DNA of 64,000 bases from Adiantum capillus-veneris (GCA_014529385.2 CM043953.1:97353842-97417841); one strand, 5' to 3'. Positions 1 to 12,549 are shown, numbered from the stretch's first letter. Translations and numbers: made by a program. Notes: generated by a model from the letters alone, not told the origin.

Positions 1-354
1 TGCACACAAAATGGCCGTCAAGTCCTTTACCTCAAGCTCTGGTAGCAGAACCAACTCAAAAGATGTAAAGATACTTCATTAATAGTACAAAGAAGTCAGC
101 TGGAAGCCAGCCATGTAATCTTATTGAATGCATAACCAAAACTCTCTTGACTCAGCATAAATCTAGAAAACAAAATTTTGTACCATAAAACCTGCTATAA
201 CAGTAATTGGTACTCTTCAAATTTGCAACTTTGCACTTTAGTAGCCCCAGGATCAAACGGGAAACCAATCATCTGTCCCACTGTGAGCATTCCTTTTAAA
301 AAAATTGCACCATCCTCCAGGATCAGAAAATACAAGAATTTCCAATCATTATAG
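1..354. other. Flank left of element A, no recognised gene
   Basis: This is the DNA outside the 5' LTR of element A. Read on the minus strand from 353 it has one open frame of about 50 codons, ending in TAG near 188 and containing the motif FPFDPGATK. I do not recognise it. The DNA on the other side of element A (26013 onward) also reads best on the minus strand, so the two may be parts of one decayed sequence. This is inference: the frames do not join cleanly and no target-site duplication proves the junction. Confidence 0.35.
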
Positions 355-532
355 TGATAGCCATTTTTTGGCTCTCCGTAATTGCCATAGTGAGTTAACC
401 CACCCTACCAAAATCATCCAAACACTATGGCTATCCCTATCATTTCACTGTATATAGGTGTGTGTGAGTTAGGGGACTTTTCTCATATCTTCTTAAAAAC
501 CCTCAGCTAGCTAGCCACTGGGCTAGTTGAGC

Positions 533-3200
533 CAAAAAACTAAAAACAATATAAGTATATTATGGCCCATTTGTGTGTAAATATTTCATTGCATATAGTG
601 CCTAAATAAATGGATTTTTCATAATTATTTTGGTATTTATTTAAATATTTCTACCTATGGTGTGTTATTTATGCTATGTACATTGACTCACCATTACCAT
701 ATTTTTTCCTACCATCTTGCATACTCTTTATTCCATATAAAAAAAATTTCATGCAAGCTTCTCTTATTTTTTGTGTAACTCCATCCCAACAAAAATCCAA
801 AAAAACTAGTTCTATTTATGTGTATATTTTTTCACTATTGTGATTTTTTCCTTCCTACATCTATTCTCTATTACTCTCATATATTAGACCACAAAAAATA
901 TTCATCTTTTTATGGTAGACTTATAATGAGAGAGATTTATTTTGACCCCTTTATATTTTTTCCACCTATATTATTTATATTTGACATATACATATTTTTT
1001 TAGACCCCTCAATATTTCATTTTCTTAGTTGTACTATTCACTTATATCATGATCTCAACAATATCTTCAATGATAGACCTACCAAATAAGGTCAAGTGTA
1101 TGTGGAATGCATGCATGCACCATGGGAGAGCTCACTCTTGGAGGTATTCAAAAGAATCATCCAAAGAAGGACCTTGTGCAGTGGAAAAAATAGTCGATTT
1201 TGCTGAATTTTTAAAGATCACATGTTCCCCGAATTTGAAAATGTGATACAAACAAAAGTTGTAGCTCGTGAGCTGAACTTTCACCTCAAATGTTTTCATA
1301 TTATTTTGAGCTACGAGCTGTGAGCAATGATTTTATTGGTGGACCCAAGTTTGCCCATGCTATGCAGCCACACTCCCTCTTCCACTTTATCATTTTTCTC
1401 TTTCACACACACTCCTTCCTCTCCTTCCCACTCCCAAACCTGCAACTCCCAAGTCCTAATTCACCCTCTTCACCATTGCCACATCTCTCACACCTCCATA
1501 GCCTTCATCCTCCATTTCTACACCCTATGTGTCCCCCTTTCTCTCTACATATATGTCCATATTACCATACTCTCTTCAGCTTTGTAAAGAACTTCAAAAA
1601 ATCACCAAAAATCCAAGGATAACCTCTGCAAATGAAGGCTTTTATCATGAATTTTCCAAGGTTTGAAGATAACATAGCTTCATCGACACACGCTACTTCG
1701 CCATGCTGACTGCTTCTTCTTTTGGTGCTATAAAGATGTGAATGTAAAAGCTTCAACCTCTCTTTACAAGCTCATCCTGTCTCTAACTGTTCTCATCATA
1801 TATCTCACCATTTGATGAATTATTTTGTAAATATTTTTTAGTGATAATTACTCAATCTTTTTGATGCCAAAAAAATAAAAAAATAAAAGTATATTATGGC
1901 CCATTTGTGTGTAAATATTTCATTATATATAGGGCCTAAATAAAAGGATTTTTCATTATTATTTTGGTATTTATTTAAATATTTCTACCTATGGTGTGTT
2001 ATTTATGCTATGTACATTGACTCACGATTACCATATTTTTTCTTACCATCTTGCATGCTCTTTATTCCATATAAAAATAATTTCATGCAAGCTTCTCTTA
2101 TTTTTGGTGTAACTCCATCCCAACAAAAATCCAAAAAAAACTAGTTCTTTTTATGTGTATATTTTTTCACTATTGTGATTTTTTCCTTCCTACATCTATT
2201 CTCTATTACTCTCATAAATTAGACCACCAAAAATATTCATCTTTTTATGGTAGACTTATAATGAGAGAGATTTATTTTGACCCCTTTATATTTGTTTCAC
2301 CTATATTATTTATATTTGACATATACATATTTTTTTAGACCCCTCAATATTTCATTTTCTTAGTTGTACTATTCACTTATATCATGATCTCAACAATATC
2401 TTCAATGATAGACCTACCAAGTAAGGTCAAGTGTATGTTGAATGCATGCATGCACCATGGGGAGCTCACTCTTGGAGGTATTCAAAAGAATCATCCAAAG
2501 AAGGACCTCACAAGGACCTTGTGCAGTGGAAAAAACAGTCGGTTTTGCTAAATTTTTAAAGATCACATGCTCCCCAAATTTGAAACGATGATACAAACAA
2601 ACGTTGTAGCTCGTGAGCTGAACTTTCACCTCAATTTTTTTCATATTATTTTGAGCTACGAGGTGTGAGCTATGATTTTATTGGTGGACCTCAGTTTGCC
2701 CATGCTATGCAGCCACACTCCCTCTTCCACTTTATCATTTTCCTCTTTCACACACACTCCTCCCTCTCCTTCCCACTCCCAAACCTGCAACTCCCATGTC
2801 CTAATTCACCCTCTTCACCATTGCCACATCTCTCACACCTCCATAGCCTTCATCCTCCATTTCTACACCCTATGTGTCCCCCTTTCTCTCTACATATATG
2901 TCCATATTACCATACTGTCTTCAGCTTTGTAAAGAACTTCAAAAAATCAGCAAAAATCCAAGGATAACCTCTGCAAATGAAGGCTTTTATCATGAATTTT
3001 CCAAGGTTTGAATATAACATAGCTTCATCGACACGCGCTACTTCGCCATGCTGACTGCTTCTTCTTCCGGTGCTGTAAAGATGTGAATGTCAAAGCTTCA
3101 ACCTCTCTTTACAAGCTCATCCCTTCTCTAACTTTTCTCATCATATATCTCACCATTTGGTGAATTATTTTGTAAATATTTTTTAGTGATAATTACTAAC
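533..3200 (+). repeat. 1334-bp tandem duplication inside the A 5' LTR
   Basis: Two head-to-tail copies, about 533-1867 and 1868-3200. The word AGTATATTATGG recurs at 554 and 1888, giving a period of 1334 bp. The 3' LTR has only one copy (about 10373-11705). The join at about 1850-1880 places GATAATTACTCAATC against GATGCCAAAAAAATAAAA. A GCCAAAAAA run is also present at the start of copy 1, so microhomology or unequal exchange could have made it. The copies differ by scattered substitutions and small indels (for example 1150-1190 against 2490-2525). Confidence 0.85.
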
Positions 3201-3437
3201 TACTAACCACTAACTTTATTGTAAAATGCACCCTCTACTAGAGTAGGCACTCCCAAATTATTCACTCAATTCCTCCCTTCTTTCATCATCAATAATTCTC
3301 TTCCCTTGAGCCCACATCCATGTGACTCAAAGGACAAGAGAGACCCACCCTCATTAAAAAAAATAAAAATATGCATAATCTTTTATTCCTTCAAATAAAC
3401 TTGATTAGGCCTAATCCAAATCGGGGCTTCTAAAACC

Positions 3438-3445
3438 TATAGATA
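3438..3445 (+). promoter_or_regulatory. Degenerate TATA box of the A 5' LTR
   Basis: TATAGATA aligns with TATAAATA at 11944 in the 3' LTR. The sequence AGAGCCCTTCTCTCCC follows in both. This is the likely U3/R boundary; the 5' copy has lost the consensus A. Confidence 0.55.
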
Positions 3446-4279
3446 GAGCCCTTCTCTCCCTTTTAAATCATTCCATGATCACACTACACCACACCATTCG
3501 CAACACATAACACACCACTCTTCAAGCCTAGTTGTGTAGAGTGTGTGCATTGTGAGTGCTCTATTCCATCACTACACATAGGTGCATGCAGAAGCTTGAA
3601 GTTAGTTATTCCATCTAGAGGAGTGGAGTGATATTATACTCTGCAATCACACTTGTAGCCTACTCTTGTCCATAAATAAGATTCATAGTTTTGGGTGCAA
3701 TTGTATGCTGCAACTACGACTCTTCTCTCCAAATTGACTTGATAAGTTGGCTCATCAGGTGGTTGAAGGTATATTGTCCTAGAAGTTAACTATGCCATTT
3801 CATGCTTGGTGGTTTGAGGGCTTGTTGAATTGTTTGCCAAAACTTTCAATTGTAAGAGGGTGCTCGGTGAGAGGGCTCCCGTGACCCTAAGACAATTTGT
3901 GTATTGGTAACAAGGTCAAGTTTTGTGTTGTCTCTCTATTTCTCATCAAGCTTTGTGTGCATCTAGTCTTTAAGGCTAAGACTGAGTTGCTCAAGTTGAT
4001 TTGTGCGCTTTACCTCTCTCTGGCGTGGTGAATGTTTGTGTTTGGTGTGTGTGGCTATCTTGCATTCCCCTCTCTTTGTGCGTTTGAGTACAAGGAGATA
4101 TCACGTGCATCCTAGTTCGCATCTACAACTAGGTGGTGCCCCTTTTCTTGTTTGGTTTCTGGCTATGGGTTGTTGTTGTCTCTGATTGTGCTTGCCCCAG
4201 CCCCAATTGAGCAGCACGGGAGCCTCAAAGGGTGTTTAGAGGCCGCTCTTCTTGTTGCCCGCCCCGGACCGCCTCAAAT

Positions 4280-4293
4280 TGGTGCCCCCACGG
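4280..4293 (+). other. Element A primer-binding site
   Basis: TGGTGCCCCCACGG starts three bases after the LTR end (CCTCA, 4276) and begins with TGG, complementary to a tRNA CCA tail. The priming tRNA was not identified; it may be a decayed form of the TGGCGCC site used by related elements. Confidence 0.5.
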
Positions 4294-4887
4294 AGGACGG
4301 CTTGTGTATTTTTTTGAAGGATCAACCTTTAGCATAATCAAGTAGCTTGCATGAATCACGAGAATTTGTATGATCCTTTCATTCTCATTGCAAGGCAAGG
4401 TACACATAATTGTTAGTACTAAGTTGCAATTTCAACGTGTAATTCGTAGAATTTTAGGTCCTCTTAGGTTGGCAGAGATAAACGCATCAGTAAATCCTTT
4501 TATTTGGACTCTCATTAGGTACGACCTTAGTTTGGACGTCTATATTTTTGTTTTGTTTTAAGAATTAGGTCATGCATAGACCATGGATAATTGCCCAAGA
4601 ATAGAGGTTTTCCCCTTTCATTTCACTCCACACATTAGAATAAACATTGCAATTAGTAGAAAAATCCATTTTCAACAACGTATGGTGTTCATGTTTGGTG
4701 CTCAAAGAGTAGGAGAAATTCTCGCATCACCAAACCCTGTCATCCTGCCTCTTATTGATTATCATAGGTCATTTGATGTGAATATTTTTATTTTGTTGTA
4801 GAATAGATTGCAATTTAGAAAACATTATTGTGTAAAATTTTTTAAGAAAGAAAAACAAAAACGTGTTGTCACTCTGAAACCGATTCA
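4294..4887 (+). other. Element A untranslated leader
   Basis: About 600 bp between the primer-binding site and the gag ATG. Short ORFs at 4370-4561 and 4583-4801 look like chance frames. They share loosely similar segments (AGAATTTTAGGT and AGGAGAAATTCT, each followed by GCATCA), hinting at a diverged direct duplication. No regulatory element was identified. Confidence 0.4.
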
Positions 4888-7605
4888 ATGGAGGCCCAAC
4901 GCCAAATGTCCGGATATCCTCTTTTCTTTGGAGAGCCTGGAGAGGATACAAAATTATTTTTAGAAAATTTCAAGATGTCTTGTCGTATCAAGAGGATAGT
5001 AACTGATCAAGAACGTGTAGAGATGTTTGAGGTGGTCCTTAGGAAAGATGCTAGCACTTGGTTTGACTCTTTGCCTGAGGAAGTTAAAGGGAATTACACG
5101 GAAGTTGTGAATCATTTCAAGAGATACTTCTTTGATCCCCAAAACACTCAAAAACTATGGCAAGACATTAATTCTCATAAGCAAAAAGACTTAGATGACT
5201 ACTACTTGTACAAGCAAGAGTTTCTACGTCTTTGGGCTGTATGGGTGAGAAATGTTGCTAACCCTGGTGATGGTGCAGAGTTCCTAAATAAGGAGAGGTT
5301 CATAGCCGGACTCTTTCCTGACCTTAAGATAAAAGTTGAGGCGGGTGCACCTGCTACCTTTGATGCAGCTGAAACTAAGGCTGCTGAGAAATATAGGAAA
5401 CTCAAGTGCTTAAGGGGGGAGGTTCCAATAGAAGGTCTTAGACCCAAAGGTAAGTCACAAGAATCAACATCTAGGGAGCTTCCGGAGGTAACGGCGGAAG
5501 TGATTGAGAAGTTAAAGGAATCTTTAAGCAGCTTGTCAATTCACCTTGCACAAGCTGTAGGTCCAAAGGGACAAGAAAAGAAGTCTGAAGAGCGAGATCC
5601 ACGACCTAGGAGAGTCTTGCAATGTTGGAATTGCAGAGAGTCTGGACATGGGATGTATAATTGTCCTTGGCCCCGTGGGGAGCCAGGGAGACCTAACTTG
5701 AATTACCCAGTGATGAATGCAGGTGAAGGAACTGGTCAACAACCAAGGCTTCTACAAAGGCCAAATGGAGCAAGACCACCTCCACAAGGAGTGGAAGGAG
5801 TTCCACCTTTGCCAGATCCAAATGTGCATATGGTAGAGGTGACAAACTCAAATGAGGTTGACATGGAAGAAAATGGCATTAAGCGTGGCCGAGGAAAAGG
5901 TAAAGAGAAAGAAGGTGTCACATCACAGAGTGACCATGGACGAGGCAAGAAGGCAAAGGAGACCAAGGAAGCTAAGAGGACTCGACGTCGTATCAATCTC
6001 CAAGACTTCCCTCTTGGACATGGTATGGCTCCATACAACCTATTGGAAGACATGAGAGGTAAGGGTCCTGATATCTCATGGCCTCAGTTTCTTGCATTAT
6101 GCCCACAAGTTAGGAGGGATTTAAGAAAGGCAGTTAGCACTAGGAGAAAGATAAAAGAGAGTGTTCCTGTTGTAAAAATTGCACATGCTGAAATGAATGA
6201 GGATATTACACCTGTGCTAGATTGTTACATCAAAGGAAGATTGGTTAGGAAAGGTCTAGTGGATGAGGGTGCACAAATTTGCATCATGACAGAGGGACTC
6301 ATGCAAAAACTAGGCATGCACATCCATGATACACCTGAAATTAAAGTCAAGATGGCAAACAATAGCAAAGCTAGGTGTGTAGGCATTTGTAAAAATGTTT
6401 TTGTAGAGGCCTTTGGCATTAATAAAGCAGTGGATTTCTATGTCATGTCTACCAAAGGAAATGGTTACCCATTTATCCTAGGGAGACCATGGCTAATGAA
6501 AATGCGAGCTTTGCAGGATTGGGAGAGTGGAAAGCTAATTTGCAGGAATGACAATCATAAGAAGGTTGTCTTTGACATGAAGGAGCAACGCCAAGAGGAG
6601 CTCCATGAAGAATCATCTCAAAGTGAGACGGAGGAAGGCTGGACCAATAGCACTTCAGAAGGAGAAAGTAGCGGCAGCATTACTGAAGAGGAGTCTTCCA
6701 TCGAAGTCATGGGGGTAAGGTTTAATCCAAACAACCAAGAGACCTCTTGCCTAGGTTTGGAAGAGGTAGGTTCCCAAGAGAACCAAAATGTGCAAGATGA
6801 AGGAATGCTAGAAGGTATGTTGTCTACAACACTTACAAAGGACAAAAGAGAGGAGTTCAAATGTTTGCTAAGGAAATTTCCTAGGCTTTTTGCTAAAGAC
6901 TACATCGATGTGCGTGGAGTAGATGCTATTCAGCACAAAATTGAGTTGAAGCCAGAGGCCACACCTAAGGCTCAGAAGCTACGAAGGCTAGGAGTCATCA
7001 AGGAGCAGGCTTTACTCAAGGAGCTAAGAAAGATTATAGCAGCAGGTTTCATTTATCCAGTGGACAATTCAGAGTGGGTCTCTCCCGTTGTTGTCACTCC
7101 TAAGAAAAATGGCAAGTGGAGGGTGTGTGTGGATTACCGTCCACTCAATGAGGCAACAAAAAGAGATCACTTTCCCCTCCCATTTCAAGAGGAGATACGA
7201 AATGAGGTAGCTGGTCATGAGAAGTACATTGTGTGTGATGGATACTCGGGTTACATTCAAATAGATATCGCATTGGAAGATCAGTTGAAAACAACCTTCA
7301 TCACTCCTTGGGGTTGTTATGCTTTTAGAGTCATGCCATTTGGACTGACAAATGCTCCTGCAACTTTCCAACGCTTCATGAACATGGTGTTTCAAGCATT
7401 CTTTGGAAAGTTCATTAGGGTTTTTATTGATGATTTTTGCATTTATAGCTCAAAATCATTGCATCTACAAAGGGTAGAAGAAGGTTTAAAGAAGCTCTAC
7501 AACATGGGAGGTCAACTCAACCCCGACAAGTGTCACATAGGTGAGGATGAAGTGGTCTTGCTTGGTCACAAGGTTTCCTATAAAGGCATTGAGGTGGATC
7601 CGTAA
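4888..7605 (+). pseudogene. Element A gag-protease-reverse transcriptase (5' part of gag-pol)
   Basis: 905 codons from an ATG at 4888 to an in-frame TAA at 7603. In order: Gag core (about residues 10-150; motifs TWFDSLP and HFKRYF); CCHC zinc knuckle CWNCRESGHGMYNC at 246-259; basic linker; retropepsin-like domain with DEGA at residue 459 in place of DTGA/DSGA and ILGRPWL near its end; acidic Ser/Glu linker; reverse transcriptase from about residue 690, with EWVSPVVVTPKKNGKWRVC, the primer-grip region MPFGLTNAPATFQRF and catalytic FIDDFC (Asp848-Asp849). The frame stays open after the stop, so TAA is a nonsense mutation and not the natural end. In an active element this would make the capsid and copy RNA into DNA. 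The Glu in DEGA would probably impair the protease if it is not a lineage feature. Confidence 0.85.
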
Positions 7606-7929
7606 AAGGCAAAGGCTCTTATTGAGCTCCCATCACTCAAGAATCTCAAAGAGGTCATCTCATTCATTCAAAAGGTGAAGTATATGTCACGCTTCATTCA
7701 CTTAGCCTCGGAGTTACTTCACCCTTTGCAAAAGTTGACACAACAAGTAGAATTTGCATGGTCTGATGAGCTTGAAGAGTACTTTTGTAACATTAAAGTC
7801 ATTTTGTCAGAGCTACCAACACTCATGCTTCCTTGCTGGGAGTACACATTCTTTGTTAGCTCTAGTGTTGAGAAAGAAACAATTGGTGTAGTTTTTCTAC
7901 AACAAGATCCCCACAGTACCAGGATGTGA
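7606..7929 (+). pseudogene. Element A RT connection and degenerate first RNase H
   Basis: Continues the gag-pol frame between TAA (7603) and TGA (7927). Shows the RT thumb/connection region and the start of the first RNase H. The place expected to read DAS is SSS (in YTFFVSSSVEKETIGVVF), so the first catalytic Asp is missing. Loss of activity in the first RNase H is known for Tat elements that gained a second one, so this may be lineage history rather than recent decay. Confidence 0.75.
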
Positions 7930-8772
7930 CCCATCTACTTTTCTAGTAGGTTCATGAATGCTTTAGAGAGAGGCTACACGGAGGCAGAACTCATGATGCT
8001 TTCTCTCATGTTTGCAGTGAGAAAGTTTAGATCCTACTTGCTACCAAAACCTTTTGTAATTATCACTACAAAAAATTTATTTCCTTGGGTGTCATCTCCA
8101 ATGAATCTTAGCACTAGGATCTCAAAGTGGATTATGGAATTGCAAGAGTTCCAATACTCTTTAAAGGTAGAAGATAGTGTGCGTGCACAATTGGCAGGGA
8201 TCCTTACTTATAGGGTACATGAGAAGGAGATTAAGGTGCCTGAAGTAAAGACCCTACCATTGCCACCACCTAAAAGTATTCCTAATGTTTTTACCTTGTT
8301 CTTTGATGGAGCTTTACTACGAGCCATAGGAAAAGCAGGGGGAGGGCTAGTATTGCTCAACCCAAGTGGAGAGGTGGTCATGAAAGAGAAGGTCAATCTA
8401 CCAGGTTCAACTAGCAACAATGAAGCAGAATACGACACACTACTTCATGGTTTAAAGATATGCATTGGCCAAGGTATAAAACGTCTCATGGTAAAAGTGG
8501 ATGCACTTCTCATTGTGAAGAAAATTTTTGGCATTTGGGCATGCAAGAATGAAAGTTTAAGGACAAAAGTTCATGCCATTCGTAGGATGTTTAATCGGTT
8601 TGAAGAAGTGAAACTATATCATATTCCTAGGAAACAAAATGAAGATGCCGATTTACTTGCACAACAAGCACTTACATGTGTTGAGAAAGAAGTGCAGGTC
8701 ATCATGGTGACAGCAACTGTCAAGCAACCGAGATACCAGGGATTGGAGTCATTGACTCCCATTATTAGCTAG
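7930..8772 (+). pseudogene. Element A RNase H end plus archaeal-type RNase H
   Basis: Same frame as gag, bounded by stops at 7927 and 8770 (TAG). The first part completes the ordinary RNase H (GYTEAELMMLSLMFAVRKFRSYL). The second part, from about 8290, is an archaeal-type RNase H: FTLFFDGALL with Asp at 8305, GGGLVLLNPSGEV, SNNEAEYDTLLHGL with Glu, MVKVDALLIVKKI with Asp, then HIPRKQNEDADLLA. All four acidic residues of that fold are visible. This domain places element A in the Tat lineage. Its role is degrading RNA in RNA:DNA hybrids during reverse transcription. Confidence 0.8.
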
Positions 8773-10167
8773 ATTTTGGACGGTGCGTTTCCACAAGACT
8801 TCACGAAGGCTTAGAAGAGGAGACTCATGAATAAGGCAAGCACGTATCTCTTCCTAGAAGGATCCCTATATCAAAGAGGGAGGGATCAAGTGTGAAGAAG
8901 AGTACCAACTATTGAGGAAATCCCAGCCATTCTAAAAGGTTTGCATGAGGAAGCGTATGGTGGTCATTTTGCACAGGAACTCACTGCAAAAAAGATTTTG
9001 CTTGCCGGATATGTTTGTCCAAGCTTGCACATTGATGTTCAACATTGGTGTAAAATCTGCCACAATAGTCAGATTAATGGAAACAAGCGTCTGTTACATG
9101 GTCCACGTCAGTTAATCCTTGCAAATGGTCCATTTGAAAAATGGGGCATTGATGCTATGGGTTCATTGCCCAGGACTAAAAATGGAAAATTGTATATCTT
9201 GGTGGCTATAGACTACATGACTAGGTGGGTAGAAGCTCAAAGTGTGGCAAGAGTGAATGAGAGGACAGTTAGCAAGTTTGTGTACACTCACATTTATTGC
9301 AGATTTGGCACAACTTTGGAGATTGTTTCTGATAATGGTCCAGGGTTTAGGAAGGGCTTGCTCACAGAAGTTTGTGATGAGCTTCACATTCTACATCGGC
9401 ATAGCACACCCTACTACCCTCAGCCAAATGGTTTGGTAGAGAAGGATAATGGTATCATTGCAGGAATCATCCGGAAGATGGTAAAGAACAAGACAAAGCT
9501 ATGGGATGACTCCTTGGATGGAGCATTGTGGGCCTATCGAACTACCTACAAGGAAGCGACAGAGTTCACACCCTTTCACTTGGTCTATGGTCAAGAGGCT
9601 TTACAACCAATTGAGCTCAACATTCCAACAATGGGACTTCATGGCAAAGCAGCACAAGATGATCAAGAAGCATGGATGGATCGACTTCTTACCTTAGCTA
9701 AGCTTGAGTGGAAAAGAGAAGCAGCATATGAGTGGTACAAGAGGAAAGCCACGCAGGCGAAGGAAAAGCTTGACAAGAAACTAAAGGACAAAGGCATCAA
9801 TGAAGGAGATCTTGTGCTAAGGTATGACAATCGACTCGACAATCGTTTTGATGCCAAATTTGAAACTAGATGGCAAGGGCCATACATAGTTAAGAAGGCT
9901 TTCAATTCAAGTTACTATCAACTTATGGACTTGAATGGGAAAGAGCACTCCAGGAAGGTAAACGGGTATCGCTTGAAGCCTTATTTGAGTCGCCTTCTAC
10001 CAAAGGATCTACCAAAGATCTGTCAAAAGGCCTTTATCTCATGTAGGTATTGTTCTGTGAAGCATGAGTGTAACTCAAACCAAAATTCTGAGGGGCCAAA
10101 CAATGAAGACCTCGTCAAGGACTCTGAAGCACTCTCTTTGGAAAAGATACTCTATGATGGTACATGA
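8773..10167 (+). pseudogene. Element A integrase
   Basis: Same frame; two more in-frame stops (TAG 8812, TGA 8893) precede a 408-codon open part at 8941-10167. Zinc-binding H2C2: HEEAYGGH and CKICHNSQ. Core: WGIDAMG (Asp at 9151), VSDNGPGF (Asp at 9331) and GLVEKDN (Glu at 9439), giving the D,D35E spacing of retroviral-type integrases. A GPY/F module follows (WQGPYIVKKAF, about residue 305) and a short C-terminal tail of about 60 residues without chromodomain. The catalytic residues are intact, but the fused polyprotein cannot be made through the stops. Confidence 0.85.
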
Positions 10168-10179
10168 ATATACCATCAT

Positions 10180-10195
10180 CCTGGGGGAGGGCTAA
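10180..10195 (+). other. Element A polypurine tract
   Basis: CTGGGGGAGGGCTAA directly precedes the 3' LTR start TGGTAGCC at 10196. It lies where a plus-strand primer tract is expected and is purine-rich though short. Confidence 0.65.
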
Positions 10196-11943
10196 TGGTA
10201 GCCGTTTTTTGGCTCTCCGTAATTGCCATAGTGAGTTAACCCACCCTACAAAAATCATCCAAACACTGTGGCTATCCCTACCATTTCACTATATATAGGT
10301 GTGTGTGAGTTAGGGGACTTTTCCGATATCTTCTTAAAACCCTCAGCTAGCTAGTCACTGGGCTAGTTGAGCCAAAAAAATAAAAAAAATATAAGTATAT
10401 TATGCCCCATTTGTGTGTAAATATTTCATTGTATATAGGGCCTAAATAAAAGGATTTTTCATAATTATTTTGGTATTTATTTAAATATTTCTACCTATGG
10501 TGTGTTATTTATGCTATGTACATTGACTCACCATTACCATATTTTTTCCTACCATCTTGCATACTCTTTATTCCATATAAAAATAATTTCATGCAAGCTT
10601 CTCTTATTTTTGGTGTAACTCCATCCCAACAAAAATCCAAAAAAACTAGTTCTATTTATGTGTATACTTTTTCACTATTGTGATTTTTTTCTTCCTACAT
10701 CTATTCTCTATTACTCTCATAAATTAGACCACCAAAAATATTCATCTTTTTATGGTAGACTTATAATGAGAGAGATTTATTTTGACCCCTTTATATTTTT
10801 TCCACCTATATTATTTATATTTGACATATACATATTTTTTTAGACCCCTCAATATTTCATTTTCTTAGTTGTACTATTCACTTATATCATGATCTCAACA
10901 ATTATCTTCAATGATAGACCTACCAAATAAGGTCAAGTGTATGTGGAATGCATGCATGCACCATGGGGAGCTCACTCTTGGAGGTATTCAAAAGAATCAT
11001 CCAAAGAAGGACCTCACAAGGACCTTGTGCAGTGGAAAAAACAGTCGATTTTGCTGAATTTTTAAAGATCACATGTTCCCCGAATTTGAAAATGTGATAC
11101 AAACAAAAGTTGTAGCTCGTCAGCTGAACTTTCACCTCAAATTTTTTCATATTATTTTGAGCTACGAGCTGTGAGCAATGATTTTATTGGTGGACCCAAG
11201 TTTGCCCATGCTATGCAGCCACACTCCCTCTTCCACTTTATCATTTTCCTCTTTCACACACACTCCTCCCTCTCCTTCCCACTCCCAAACCTGCAACTCC
11301 CATGTCCTAATTCACCCTCTTCACCATTGCCACATCTCTCACACCTCCATAGCCTTCATCCTCCATTTCTACACCCTATGTGTCCCCCTTTCTCTCTACA
11401 TATATGTCCATATTACCATACTCTCTTCAGCTTTGTAAAGAACTTCAAAAAATCAGCAAAAATCCAATGATAACCTCTGCAAATGAAGGCTTTTATCATG
11501 AATTTTCCAAGGTTTGAGGATAACATAGCTTCATCGACACGCGCTACTTCGCCATGCTGACTGCTTCTTCTTCCGGTGATGTAAAGATGTGAATGTCAAA
11601 GCTTCAACCTCTCTTTACAAGCTCATCCCTTCTCTAACTTTTCTCATCATATATCTCACCATTTGGTGAATTATTTTGTAAATATTTTTTAGTGATAATA
11701 ACTAACTACTAACCACTAACCTTATTGTAAAATGCACCCTCTACTAGAGTAGGCACTCCCAAATTATTCACTCAATCCCTCTCTCCTTTCATCCTCAATA
11801 ATTCTCTTTCCTTGAGCCCACATCCATGTGACTCAAAGGACAAGAGAGACCCACCCTCATTAAAAAAAATAAAAATATGCATAATCTTTTATTCCTTCAA
11901 ATAAACTTGATTAGGCCTAATCCAAATCGGGGCTTCTAAAACC

Positions 11944-11951
11944 TATAAATA
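11944..11951 (+). promoter_or_regulatory. TATA box of the A 3' LTR
   Basis: TATAAATA followed by AGAGCCCTTCTCTCCC, about 1.75 kb into the LTR. Its 5' counterpart at 3438 has mutated. Confidence 0.6.
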
Positions 11952-12549
11952 GAGCCCTTCTCTCCCTTGTAAATCATTCCATGATCACACTACACCACAC
12001 CATTCTCAACACATAACACACCACTCTTCAAGCCTAGTTGTGTAGAGTGTGTGCATTGTGAGTGCTCTATTCCATCACTACACATAGGTGCATGCAGAAG
12101 CTTGAAGTTAGTTATTCCATCTAGAAGAGTGGAGTGATATTATACTCTGCAATCACACTTGTAGCCTACTCTTGTCCATAAATAAGATTCATAGTTTTGG
12201 GTGCAATTGTATGCTGCAACTACGACTCTTCTCTCCAAATTGACTTGATAAGTTGGCTCATCAGGTGGTTGAAGGTATATTGTCCTAGAAGTTAACTGTG
12301 CCATTTCATGCTTGGTGGTTTGAGGGCTTGTTGAATTGTTTGCCAAAACTTTCAATTGTAAGAGGGTGCTCGGTGAGAGGGCTCCCGTGACCCTAAGACA
12401 ATTTGTGTATTGGTAACAAGGTCAAGTTTTGTGTTGTCTCTCTATTTCTCATCAAGCTTTGTGTGCATCTAGTCTTTAAGGCTAAGACTGAGTTACTCAA
12501 GTTGATTTGTGCGCTTTACCTCTCTCTGGCGTGGTGAATGTTTGTGTTT

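Larger units (their letters stand above)
355..4276 (+). repeat. Element A 5' LTR (3.9 kb, internally duplicated)
   Basis: Aligns with the 3' LTR (10196-12554 plus 25785-26012, about 2.59 kb) over its full length, except for one extra copy of a 1.33-kb block. Starts TG and ends CA. Most short ORFs here are chance frames repeated with the LTR and are not annotated. Scattered substitutions separate it from the 3' copy, indicating an old insertion. Confidence 0.85.

Noticed and set aside
818-1003. Small ORF repeated at 2153-2338 and 10658-10843
   Set aside because: Same LTR segment copied three times; AT-rich, low-complexity product and no coding signature. Repetition follows from LTR structure.
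1290-1622. 110-codon Pro/His/Ser-rich ORF, also at 2665 and 11171
   Set aside because: CT-rich LTR DNA read in frame; overlapping frames are equally open and indels occur between copies without regard to frame.
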